Positions 1 through 11,727 of a stretch of DNA of 64,000 nucleotides are shown here, in pieces. This DNA is from Balanoglossus misakiensis (lineage: Eukaryota; Hemichordata): the NCBI GenBank assembly GCA_040954595.2, contig CM082583.2, positions 8,804,001-8,868,000 of the forward strand. The letters are read 5' to 3'. The position numbers were made by a program, and so were the translations under genes. The notes under the pieces are model-generated. The model had not been told where the DNA came from. It worked only from the letters and a program-made list of their open reading frames with translations, and searched no databases. Position 1 is the stretch's first letter. Every line of letters starts with the position of its first letter.

Positions 1-1145
1 ATGGTAACAGTGGTTAAATTTACATAGGTGACCGCGTGTACCTTTAAGCATCATCTTGGAGACTCTGAGTCTGAGTCTTCTCCTGCACAGACATTTAAAC
101 ACGTGGTAATCCACAGTCTGAATGGTCATAAATCACTCCTGATGAACAGTTTTAATAAGTTTAATACATAGGAACCCGTGACCTTTATCAAGGAAGGACG
201 TTAAACCCTAGCTGTTGCAGTGCAGTGAATCCCCAGAGGGGATATGTGGTGGCATCAATAACGAGTAAGCAGCGAGGACCGATGCACAAACGAGCTGACA
301 ATCCAGCTATGCAATTTTTTATAATCTGCCGCGGCAATAATGAAATTAAACGACTCGATTCTGATCGCGAGGGTACTAATACTGGAGTGTGCCACAGCAT
401 TCGCAAGTGAATGATAAAGCTGGAAGCACCGGTTTTGTTGATGGAGGAGGGATTCTTTGATGGCATTAGTGGTTGCTGAGGGCTGCCGGGATGTGAAATG
501 AACCATCCGCACACATTACCCGCATAAGGTCATTAGCGGGATTGGCATGGAAATAATCGCATTGCATTGTCTGGAATTCTTTTCTCGGAAAATACAATCA
601 AATGATTCAAAGGAGATTAGCCACATCAGGCGTTATTTGTGAATGATTCTCATAATTGCATTCAAGGTGACATTTGTAAGTACAGAATTTAGCCGGGAGA
701 CTTACAGTTGCATATATATATCCATTGTCCAGCTTTGTCAAATTTAGTAAATATATTTTGGGAACTGAGGGTTTGGGATACTCAGAGGCATAACTCATTT
801 TCATTTTCACATACAGGTACAGGCATGTTTTAAGTCAGTTGGCCATACATCAAATCAGTGTCAGTCTCAGAGCAAGGGGGAAATAGCACTTCATTGTGTA
901 GGGGCTTTCCCCAAACTAAACCTTTATTGACTGCGGTCAGATTGCATCACATGTGACACCTCCACGCCCTGTGCAATGCAGCCATGGCAGTAATAATTGG
1001 AAATCTGCAAATTGAAGGCAAAATAGGCAATTGAGTCTCAAAACCAGCAGATGATCCATCACATTAACCCACTGCTGGTGATGAATGGAAGACACACTGC
1101 CATTGACGCATGTAACACACGCACATCATTTTTTTTTATCTCCAG
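1..1145. other. Intron of the ARRDC gene (left part)
   Basis: No exon with arrestin similarity is visible here. Short open frames at 188-514 and 225-410 have no recognisable protein content. The stretch is read as the intron preceding exon 1146-1293, whose first base completes a split codon. Confidence 0.6.
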
Positions 1146-3339
1146 GAGAGTAGCAACTTCCTTTGAGGGGAAATATGGGCGTGTGAGGTATTGGCTGAAA
1201 GCTGAAATCGACAAGCCCTGGGTGTTTAACAGCAGAACAAAGAAAGCTTTCACGGTCATTGATCATATCGACATCAACACTCCGTCGTTGTTGGTAAGCA
1301 AGACATACATCATCAGACTCGAGGGTCAAGCAGTGATCATTTGTCACGTTGTTTTTGAGTGGAGCCAAAAGAAGGCTTCATGAATAAATGTACTGATCAG
1401 GCGATGGATGAAGTGGTGGATGGCTTATTCATCTGTTTGTTTCATATTTCATAATTTATTGATGTCACTTTATGTAATGAAACATTGAAATGATTAAGCA
1501 CTTAATAATCAAGTGCGTTCATCCTGTTTTCAAGAAAATTGCAAATTCAGATGAATGTACATTCAGATGTATGCGCGGCATACATTTTGAATTTCAAATG
1601 CTGTTGTTAATAACAAATTCTGGCTGATGTGATTCTCGAATCCAGGATTGTGAGAATGATTGTGAGTATAATAGTGAGATCAAGAAGTAAACATTTCTAA
1701 CCATGTAAATGATTGGCCTTATGCTTCAGAGACATGATGATGAGCAGAGAGAATCCTCCACGGGGATTTTCATCGCGAACCAAACGCTTTGCATGCTGGC
1801 CTCATTGAAATGATGGGAAGAAACATATTTCTCATGAAATCTGTTTTCTGTTTCAGACCCCTGTTGGAGGAGACAAAGAGAAAACAGTCTGTTGTTGGTT
1901 CTGCACGTCGGGTCCAATCAACATGAGTGCGCGAACAGACAGAAAAGGCTACTGTCCAGGTATAAACCATCGCTCCATCTAATTTTTATTGTTACTCAGA
2001 AATTGCTAGCCCCTGGATGACACTGACGGCTTTGTAATGTAAACTGTACCGTAGTGTACCCTGGATGGATGATTTATTAATCATTTCAAAATACTGACAC
2101 ACACACTCTGGCAGTGGCAAGTGTTGTGTAATTGTCCCTTCCCAGGTAACAGGGAGTTATGTGTTCACCCCCAATAAATCACAGGTACATGTACTTTGTC
2201 AACCAGGAAGTTTGACTGAAAACGACAACTTACCTGACTACTCATAGAGTGCAAATAAAAATATAAAATTCACAAAATGGAAATTTATCTCCGGAAAAGT
2301 GGCCACCGTTTGAAAATCAGATCACATTTAGCTACCCCCCCCCCCCCCCCCCCACACACACACATAACTTGATTACACCTTTCGCAAAATGTATCTTGGC
2401 AGGCGAGTCTATTGCAATATTTGCCGAATTCGAAAACTACTCCCAAAGACGGATAACGCCGAAGGCATCGCTGTATCAACGGACAGTGTTCTACGCCGGA
2501 GGGAAGTCGCGCTCTGTGCGCAACAGCGTCGCCAATGCCCAGGGGGAGCCAATACCAGCTGGTAGAATAGCCAGGTGGGACAGTAAGATGTTGAAAATAC
2601 CCGCTGTCACCCCGTCTTTAGTCAACTGTGGCATTATCAAAGTGGAGTACATTCTAACGGTGAGTTCTTTCACTTGCAGGTTTCGCAGGTTGTGAATTTT
2701 TGGTTCCAGTGCCTTGTTTGTCGTTTTACGTTTATCAATACAGAATATTGTCATGATGTGTTTGTCTGTTCCAACCCATTCATATGGCATTATAAGATCT
2801 GTAGCATAATTTAAGAATATTTCAGCAGACATTACATCATAAATAAGCTGAAACAACCAAAATACCAACCAAAAAAAGACAGTTTTGTCCCTGAAACAGT
2901 GACACGTACACATACATTTGCATGATGCCGTATCTTCATAAAGATTACCGGTACTTGGATCAAAGTCAGGAAATTGTCTCACGGTTCTCTGATTTCCGTC
3001 TCCTTTCAGATTTATTTAGATATATCTGGTGCTATGAATCTGTATCTGCATCTACCCATAGTGGTGGGTACAGTGCCTCTGCGAGCGCCACCATACAGTC
3101 AGTGTGATCCTTTGGCCGCGCTTGGCGATGTCTTTCTTCACCTCCCTGGGCGTAGCAGGGTGGCACCCCCTCTGCCGGTCACATCAGTCCCCCCTCCTCT
3201 CAATGAAGGTAGGTTTTTGCATTTGATCTTTTTTTTTTTGCCTCCTAATGAAAATAACTATTGCCTGTGACAGGTGTCAATCTGATCTGTAATTCAAACA
3301 TACCACAATCGTCGTCATCATCATCATCATCAACATCAG

Positions 3340-3380
<41 letters not shown>

Positions 3381-3959
3381 CTCTTTATATTATTTTTGTT
3401 TTAAGTTTGTAAACACTTTACATATCTCGTCTGCTGACTGCTCACATGTTGTTCCATTCTGTTTTGTAAACAGCACCACCTAGTTACGCGGAATGTGTTT
3501 TTGGCGCCACAGACATACGAGATAGTGATGACAATCAGTACACAGTAGGAGATACGATGTTTACGCCCATGTATACTTACGTACACGATTACCGGTTCAT
3601 CCCAGCAGCACCCCCGCCAGAATATTCAAGGGTAAGTTTACGAGGGAATCAAACGTTGTTTGTAGCAGTGTTAATTATTCAAACGAGATTTTGATGCTGT
3701 CCATGAATCACTGGGAAAAATTGTATGCTTTCTGTCATGTGATTTCAGTAACCAAAACAGCATTGTCTGTTTTGACGAATGAGACGTTTCCACAGAACAG
3801 TGGCATTCCATGGTTCTAGCTGGTGATTTTAAATAATCTCAGATCAGTCTTTTTGGTAAGCTTCGCTCATTTTGCATGACATTGTTGACTCCTCAGGACG
3901 ACCCAAACCAGATCTCCATTCAGACACAAACAGAAGACCGCCGAGAACAGGTTTCGTGA
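1146..3959 (+). CDS. ARRDC: Alpha-arrestin (ARRDC2/3/4/TXNIP-type), 3' part of gene
   Basis: Six exons are seen: 1146-1293, 1857-1959, 2403-2659, 3010-3208, 3474-3631 and 3897-3959, all with AG/GT borders and matching phases, giving 308 residues and a TGA stop. The first exon begins mid-protein in the arrestin N domain (SFEGKYGRVRYWLKAEIDKPW minus its last residue is the hallmark strand), followed by DHIDINTPSLL and the CCWFCTSGPINMSA segment typical of ARRDC3 and TXNIP relatives. The arrestin C domain covers exons 3-4. Two PPxY motifs follow, PPSY at the start of exon 5 and PPEY at its end. In this family such motifs recruit NEDD4-type WW-domain ubiquitin ligases to membrane cargo, for example G-protein-coupled receptors. 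Roughly the first 110 residues must lie upstream of base 1, since no matching exon is present in 1-1145. The exact vertebrate orthologue cannot be decided; one invertebrate gene probably corresponds to several vertebrate ones. Confidence 0.93.
2333..2362. repeat. Poly-C/CA simple repeat
   Basis: A run of about 18 C followed by CA repeats lies just upstream of ARRDC exon 2403-2659, in the intron near its acceptor. Confidence 0.9.
3307..3378. repeat. (CAT)n microsatellite in ARRDC intron
   Basis: An array of TCA/CAT trinucleotides about 70 bases long, with two interruptions, lies between exons 3010-3208 and 3474-3631. Confidence 0.95.
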
Positions 3960-6900
3960 GAATAGCTGTACAATTGGTGTGGTGTGTGTTGCCGTATTGG
4001 GGGACCAGATTTGCTGTACAAGTATAACCATCGTCCACTGACAACAGCGCGTGAGTCGTAGTTCGCAACGTTGTGCTGTGATACCAATCACAGTGTACGC
4101 GCAGCGAGTGCCAATGCTATTTAGACAAGAAAGCTAAAACAGCCCCCTCTCTCAGGAGAAGTGGACTCATTTATTTCCAAGGAAATGCTTGCCTAACAGA
4201 TTGTGCGTATCTAGCCCTATTACATGTAATGTAATAGCCAGTGTGTTACGTGTTTAATCCGCTAACACTTTGCGTAAATTTGCTCATCAACACCTTCGAA
4301 TATCAGCTGATGACAAACTTTCAGATGAAACTTTTGATATTTGTGTAAGATAGATTCCACTCATACCTTTTTAAAAATGAATTTGAAAAAAAAAACTAAT
4401 TTAAGAAAAGAATTTTTTCATATTTCTGTTGAAGTTGCTAACTTATTTTTTATTTACATATACATTTAATGTATAGCTATCAAGAAAGAAACATGTACTT
4501 CTTTATTATTATAAAGTTATTTATTATCAATGTATTCTAACAGAACAAAAGTTATATCTTGGGTGCAATGTGTCACTCCAGTGTCAGCCAGTACACTTAC
4601 CACCAGAATGAAAGAAATGAGGTCAAGAAGGTAAATGACGTTGTTCATGCATTGGGAATTTTAAGATCTGTATTTAGTAAAAGTTACATTTCTTTACTCA
4701 AGTTTGACAAATCTGTGGTTTGTTTGAAAAGGGTGTGTCATTTCTTTCCTGTTGGCAGACTTAAAACAGGAATAGGCTGAGAATGCCCCAGACACAAGAA
4801 GTGGTTGCTTGTTATCAGAGCTGTGGAATCCCAATGACTGATTTGGATTACTTAGGGACTTGACCACACTGTAGCAATCAGCTGGTTCATAATAACTTGA
4901 CTGTATTTCTATTTTGACAGAACACATATTTTATTTTTCACAACTGAAAAAAAGGGATTTACAAACATTGTATATACCACATCAGGTCCAAACATGGTAA
5001 TGTATATACGCAGCAACAGTTAACATTTTTCTATATGTATACTTTATTCACACCTTTCGCTTTAAGACTTTTTTCATATATTTTACAAGCATGGATAGTT
5101 GTGTATGTTTTGTTTGTTTTTTGAGCAGAAATCAACAAAAGTAGACATGTAAGTTTTATGAGTATTCAAAACCAAAGGTAACCCTTTGTGGTATTGGTAG
5201 TATGTTGCCAGTACAACACACTTGCCCACTGATATGCGTTCCATGTTTTCAGATTCTCTCAGTGAGAAAGAAATTTGAAAACTTTTATCAGTCAGTTCCT
5301 ACACTTGATGTGAAACATATGGCAGTCGATGCATGTTTTTTTTCAAAGCAAAATCAATTTCTCAGAGTATGAATACTTAAATTTTGATAATAATGTTTCT
5401 GTCCACAGACCAAAACACATTTACAAAAAATGTGGATGTTATTTCCACATCGCCGATCCTTCCTTTCTACAGTCCTACGCTTTAAAATGTACATACACTG
5501 TTTTCACAAAATAGCTCAAATGAAAAAAGAAAAAAAAAACATCTAAACTGTGTAGATGGTGCCTACACACAAAAAAATGACAATAATGTATACTGCAATA
5601 TGTGCATGTTTGTTTGCCTTGCATTTTTAATAAAGAAAAACTACTGTTCTGTGTTTTTGATGTATGATCACACAAGTGTTGACACGATACTTAAGGAAAG
5701 GAATGAGACTTGACAGGGTATAGAATCACAATGCCAGATACATTTGGTTCATTACGTGTACTGTCTTTTGATGTCATGTACCGTGAAATTATTGTGATTT
5801 AAAAAAAAATCTGCTAGGAATAAACGGAGCGATTTCTACATCTTAGAAGAGTAGTTCTACGGTTGGTACTGGGTAAAAAGTACTGTCTCACTCTACTAAT
5901 GCAGAGTTGTGTATCACTGCCAAGTTCAGTGCTTATGTTCACACAAGCCTGGGTGTGGACAAACTTAAACATATCTGGCGTTTTTTGTCCAACATTGATG
6001 TTTTATTTTGGTTTTTAATGTTAAATTACTGCAGACTTCCCAAATTTTTACTAAGAACATGTTAATGCAGAAGTCTGTTGTTAATGTGTGTAAGCATGTG
6101 ACACTGTATGTGAAACTCTGTGCCGTATTGAATTCAGTGCATGCAGTCTGGATGTTTGTTATGCAGATACTGGTCATTTTTTTTATATGGCTGAAGCAAA
6201 GTTATTGGACTCTCTGTAATACAGGAAGAGGGGTTTTCTTTAATATATTCCCTAGGAATGGCACTTTTGATGAAAACTGTATCCAGAAATTATTAACCCT
6301 TGTAATTCCCAGTACTGTGAATGTGGTCATGTGTTTATAATGATGGTACCACCACCCCCCCCCCCCCTCCTGTCAATGTTATGTATTTCTTGCCTATCCT
6401 CTGTGCAATAGACTTCAACTGCTGACTCCAGAAAATTTGAGTCTCTTTTTCTTTCAATAATGTGATTCATGGAGTTATGTAAAAGCACATTATCTTCCAG
6501 TGATTGCAAAAATATTTTTTTTCTTAAATGTTACCAAACTCCGGTGATTGGGGATTTTAAGTGTTTGTCTGTTTCATCTACAGAAATGACAGGTTTGGTT
6601 TGTCATTGTTCAAGTGTCCTTGATACATTGATGTTCATTGCTTTTGTATGTGTTTGTAATTGTAATAATTCTAACATGCTCAACTGACTGTATACCAGTG
6701 ATTTTTTTAATTATTTCTTTGTTTAAATAAAAAATACATGTATATGATATTTATTAACAGATACCATTTTATATTCTCAGAAATATTACTTTTCTTACAG
6801 AGCATTGTACTTGTAGTGTGCTACGGTGTAAATGTACCAGTGTACATTATATGTGCATACATATACTTGAGTTACCTTGATGATAAGTTATTTAACTCTT

Positions 6901-7450
6901 TGGACCTGTCTGGGAAGAAAACCTTGCAAATGATGTCATAGGTCACCGAGGGGTCAGGGTGCAAGCAAAAAGGCATTTAAAGTTGACGAAGTAGAGTGCT
7001 GTACTTGCCACCAGAGGGCGCCCATGCCACGAGTTATTGACAAGGCTGAATCAAATACCTTTTGTTGGCATAGCAGCAGTTTAATTTCTAGTTTGTCTAT
7101 GTCTTCGGCCTGAAACAAAGTAAAGTGTTGAGTGATTTGGAAAGAGTGTTCAGTGTGATGACATGATGCGGAAGAATGCACAAGCAACTTGCAGTGAAGT
7201 TTTGTTTGCCATTTTCATTGCATGTGCGTGCAAAACTGTATCGCATACTGTGTTATTATGTTAAGTATAAAGCTGTCATTTTTGTAAGAGACTTTGTAAC
7301 CGGTGGAGATTTAGACATTCATATATTTCACATATATCTGAAGTGAAGTAGAGGGAATGTGCCATATGCTTTATTGTGCCTCCCTCGTGTGAGAGAGGCA
7401 ATCAAAAATGTTATTTTGTTTTGTTTTTCAAAATAAAGTACATATTGTTA
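3960..7450 (+). other. Probable long 3'UTR and downstream flank of ARRDC
   Basis: After the TGA at 3957-3959 the sequence is AT-rich and T-rich on the plus strand without convincing coding. AATAAA poly(A) signals occur at 5629-5634, 6726-6731 and 7432-7437; the last is followed by a TG-rich stretch, as expected downstream of a cleavage site. If all three are used, alternative 3'UTRs of about 1.7 to 3.5 kb would result. Long 3'UTRs fit the family, but transcript ends cannot be settled from sequence alone. Confidence 0.45.
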
Positions 7451-7924
7451 TAAGCTGGTGTGTGACTGGCATAATTATTTTGTCCCTTAACGTTTGATAA
7501 TGGGAAGGGACATTATCTCTGCTGCTGCCGCAGAGATCAAATCGATATCCAGGCTGTGCAAACACCACTTGACCCAGACACTTCAAATTTTTACCTGAGG
7601 TCTCTTCGGGACCAAATTGTTGTCATGGTTTCGGTTTAAAAGGCCATTTTTGTTAAATGCCCCCAAATTATGTCAGTGCATCAACAAACTGGTTCATAAA
7701 GCATGGTACAACAAAGTTAATATATATATATATGTGTGTATATTGGTCATTTTCTACAATCTGAAGGCAGTTCGCCACCAGCGGTAAAACATGGGTCGGT
7801 GTGAAGCGACGAGAAAGATTTGCCACGTCTTACCGCCAGCGGCGCGCTAGCCATTAAGCGAAGCGAACGCGGTCTGACTGTGGTTAAATAACATAATGTC
7901 AAGTTACCAGTCACTGGTTTCGAA

Positions 7925-8060
7925 TTTTCCTTAAACCGGGTGAGAGGAAGATATTTTCTGGCTCATTCTTTTAATATTGCAACGAATTGAAAGGCTTGTA
8001 GGACGATCAGTTTCCTGAAAATCTGTCGCTGAGCTGGCACGTACTGTATATTAATGTTGC
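7925..8060 (+). repeat. Dispersed repeat family, fragment
   Basis: It shares the ordered blocks 'gaattgaaaggcttgtaggacgat' (seen here) and 'cctgaaaatctgtcgctgag' with the copies at 8645-8830 and 20575-20850. Only the 3' half of the element is present. Confidence 0.5.
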
Positions 8061-8644
8061 CAGACTACTCAGCCCATATTTTAACCAGACATCAGCAAAA
8101 CATTTTTTGGGGGGAGGGGTCAATAAAATGCAGAATAAATTGTAAGCTTCGCTGATGAGTCTGTTTAACGTGTTTAAAAAGGGGGACTGCTGTATGGATG
8201 AATGCATAATCATAGTCATTTCGCTCCCATGGACTGTCATCACAGACGTTGCATGCATAATGCACTCTCCGTGTATAAACCACCATAGCCACAAATTGGT
8301 CCATCTATCGGTTTTTTGACAGTACATAAACCGGTAATTTGTGCGCATGTGTCTCTTCCCATAGGATTGCATCGAGATTGCTTGTCCTTGAGAGAAAGAG
8401 AGAGACCTGGGCTTTGGTTTGTCACGCTCGGATCACTGAAGAACGTGTGGGTCACGACTAACTCTCAGTAACGTCTCATCCAGGGAGTGATGTCACTTAA
8501 AAGGGTCGTGTTGTTCGATCGGCTGCAGCGGGTTGAAGATTTCCTGCGTTGAGAGTGGGAACCAACTTAGTGATCGGATAACTTGAAGTCGACGATTGTC
8601 GTTATCAACAATTTGCAGCAAGCTTGGCCACATTCTGGGATTTA

Positions 8645-8830
8645 ACATTGTAAGATTTAAAAAACCCTCATGTTTCGATAATTGTACCGAAAGGATTCGT
8701 GATTATAAAATTTACTTTCTTTCTTTCTTTTCATAAAGACACCTCGCACACTTTAATGTGAAAGAGAATTGAAAGGTTTAGAGAACTGATGTTGTTTTTT
8801 GAAAATATGTCCCCAAGGCGTGTACTACCT
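8645..8830 (+). repeat. Dispersed repeat family, fragment
   Basis: It contains 'cacactttaatgtgaaagag', 'aattgaaaggtttagagaac' and 'gaaaatatgtccccaaggcg', in the same order as the 3' half of the copy at 20575-20850, and ends in 'tactacctta'. Confidence 0.5.
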
Positions 8831-9787
8831 TAAGAACCCGCCTGGCATAAGTTAAAACTGGCCTCCCCAAAATGAACTAGCAATATATCTATGTATAATA
8901 AGTGCACACAAAAAATCAAATATCCAAAGTAACACGAACTGGCACAATTCATTTGCCGCTGTTTCAATTGCTTCAAGAAAAGCGCGGGGACACATGATCT
9001 TTCATACACGTGGCAGATGATCACTGATCACAAAGCTCTCACCTATCCATGACCGTAGTATTACTCGGGCATTTTCATTTCACGCAGAATACAAGAGGCC
9101 CGGCGCAGTTTCCGTAATTCGTCACGATGAACACAATGCTTCGTGGCGGATTCCGCCGAGTCTAGCACCATCGCGACTTCACTCGACTGCGTGAAAAACT
9201 TCCGGTGTAAATCATGATGCTATCGTCGCAGACATCACCGAAGTCAATAGACAGGAAGCACGACTTTTTCAAATCAAAGATCAAAGTTGATGACGAGTGA
9301 CGTCTTTTATGATGTTTCGCATCGTGAGCTTCTTGGTCAGAAGTACGGTGGGAAATTAATACGCACAAACAAAAGAAAATCATTTGTGACAATACTACAT
9401 CGCACAGCTTTCCGTGTATGCTGTAATGCATAGTGACATATATCTTTAATCAGAAATTTAGACTTGGTCGCTCAGAAACCCTCGGTATACATATTACACT
9501 CTGCACTCCGAACAAGGTGCAGTAATCGATGGTCACTTGTCAAGACATTGTTTTTTCAGTCTTATACAGTGAAAGCAATCCATTTTAATTGGGCATTCAG
9601 TGGAAAGGTTATGACTTGTTTTTGTGTGTGTGTTAACTTCTTGCATTATTTGTCACTGCAAGTGAATGAACAGAACGAATTGTTGACTGAGAAATAAAAG
9701 CCGGCTGCTGATTGGTTCAAGCCACCTGGACCACACGGACTTAGAAATTTCTTCGTGATCATCCGGGCATTTTTGTAGAAGACTGCC

Positions 9788-10333
9788 ATGCTGCTGCAAC
9801 GTGTAGCCTGTGTTTTGATGCGGGGCGCAGAAAACTCAGCTCAACAAGAGAGTTTCTGCGCGGTTTTTCTTCCTGTAAAGGCGGTGGTAAGTAAAATAAC
9901 CTGTGGACACAATTACTGAATTATTGACCAGACACGTGGGTTATATAATGGCGAGTAAGGGACAACTAAGTCGTTTGTATTGCATGTCATCTCCGACGCT
10001 CGTCTGACGAGCACTGAAAAGGGACATGCGCAGCGTCACAGTACGTCATGCGTGGGCAATTCTGAAGTTAAACTTTACAGATGAATTTACGTACGAGGAG
10101 ATAGACATTCCATTGAACACACTTTGCATTTATTCCAGAGGTCCCATAGATGCATGATTATCAGATGTTTTTCAGGCACTATGATATATGCCTGTAAAAT
10201 ATGGGAAATTGGTACGGAGGTGATCATGATTTGTTTTCATGTTCATGGATATTCATAGCCATTCACTTATACGTGCATTTGCTTGAATGTTTTGCAGATC
10301 CAAAGACCAGATGAACTGTACGGTATTTGTTAG
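9788..10333 (+). CDS. Candidate two-exon small ORF (unrecognised)
   Basis: An ATG in good context at 9788 (gccATGc) opens 33 codons that end exactly at a strong donor (GTAAGT after 9886). A strong acceptor ending at 10297 continues the same phase for 11 codons to TAG at 10331-10333, giving a 44-residue peptide beginning MLLQRVACVLMRG. A CCAAT-type element (gattggttc) lies upstream near 9711. No family is recognised. It could be the 5' end of a longer transcript, a non-coding RNA or chance. Confidence 0.22.
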
Positions 10334-10520
10334 CCAAGACTAGGTCTAAGTGACCAGCTGCCCGTCCCAACTAAACTGCGTGAGGCTGGTCCTTATCCGT
10401 TCCACGTGGATGCTATGATGTTACAAGCATGAGGCACAAGTAAGCGATATCGACATTATAAAGCCCCGGTATCAACCAAATCTATTTTATATGTGGCCAC
10501 TTTGGTTGATTTATCCCGAT

Positions 10521-10674
10521 TCTGACTGGTGCCGGTTGCCAGTTCAGCGAAATGGTTATGGACATAGAATCTGACTGGTGCCGGTTGCCAGTTCAGCGAA
10601 ATGGTTATGGACATAGAATCTGACTGGTCCCGGTTGGACATAGAATCTGACTGGTCCCGGTTGCCAGTTCAGCT
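10521..10674. repeat. Tandem repeat, 49-bp unit
   Basis: Two near-perfect 49-bp units start at 10521 and 10570 (tctgactggtgccggttgcc at the start of each). A shortened 27-bp unit at 10619 and a partial unit at 10646 follow. The internal deletion in the third unit joins 'ccggttg' directly to 'gacatagaa'. Confidence 0.92.
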
Positions 10675-11657
10675 TTAAATTGTTGCGTGTGTGTATACGT
10701 ATGTGTCACGGTAAGTTGTATATTTGGGCCATGCAACTGTAGTCTACAATGAGGTGAGCGTTTGTATGTTCCATGGCTGAATGAAGACCAGTGGATGAAG
10801 TGAGGTTTCATAACAAGTAAGTGATATAGAATAAATAGAATCCCCGGGGCGGGTGGGTCCCATCCCTCAGACCGTAGGTTTAATATAATTAATACAAGAT
10901 TTGAGATTTTGAGATTTGTAATCTTTCATCAACTGGTCTAACGTGAGAGTGGGTTATTTCGTACCTATATTAGCTTTGCGCGTGCGTAGGTCATAAGTTT
11001 GAGATTATAATCTTTTGCTTTCCTCAACTTGGATAAAATTTATTAAAATATACTGGTGTAAGTTGGGAGTGGTTTATTTGTACCTGTCAACTTCGCGTGT
11101 GAGTCTGTTTTTAAGTACGTATTTATGAATATCATCTTGGTGATTTTTATTTCCGTATGTAACTCTACAGATCATATTGTGTATATTCTCTTTAGTGTGT
11201 GGTTTCAAAACCTTAAAAAAACTCTATTTTCTCATCAAATAAGTGATCGGACAATGTGATTATAAAGTAGCGGTTTCGATCTTTATTCGGGATAATATAA
11301 CGTATAAAATTACAGGTTCCATGTAAACTAAAAGTGTTCTTCTTATGCCAGTCTAGTAATCGTACATCATCTCGCTTTTATTTCGGTTTGGTGCTTTTTT
11401 TCTAAATTTAGAGACGGAGTCTAGGTTTGAAGAATATTGGGTGATAACGTTGGTGTTGCACAGAACGTTAAGGCTCGTTCAGTTGGATAAAAATTACATT
11501 TTTGTGTGCAAGAAAGCTTACATCGCCTGAAAGGTGAAACGTTGACCCCCAACGCCGAAATATTAGATTTCCCCTTGTGAAAAAGCTGAACTTAATATTA
11601 AACAGAAAATTGACCGATTCATTTATGATGAACGAAACTAATTAAGACAAAGGCAGG

Positions 11658-11663
11658 TTTATT
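11658..11663 (-). terminator. Poly(A) signal of ligand A
   Basis: AATAAA on the minus strand, 65 nt after the stop codon. Confidence 0.5.
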
Positions 11664-11727
11664 CCTAAACGTTCGTGGTTTAATTGAAACTAGGTATCCC
11701 CTCTGTTTTTTTGTGTCCGCATAAATA

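Larger units (their letters stand above)
7451..11657. other. Intergenic region between ARRDC and ligand A
   Basis: No exon of a recognisable protein is present. The stretch holds two copies of the dispersed repeat (about 7925-8060 and 8645-8830), the 49-bp tandem repeat at 10521-10674 and a possible small spliced transcript at 9788-10333. Other open frames here lack family motifs. Confidence 0.5.

Noticed and set aside
3307-3378. CRISPR-like or functional array
   Set aside because: It is a plain CAT microsatellite in an animal intron.
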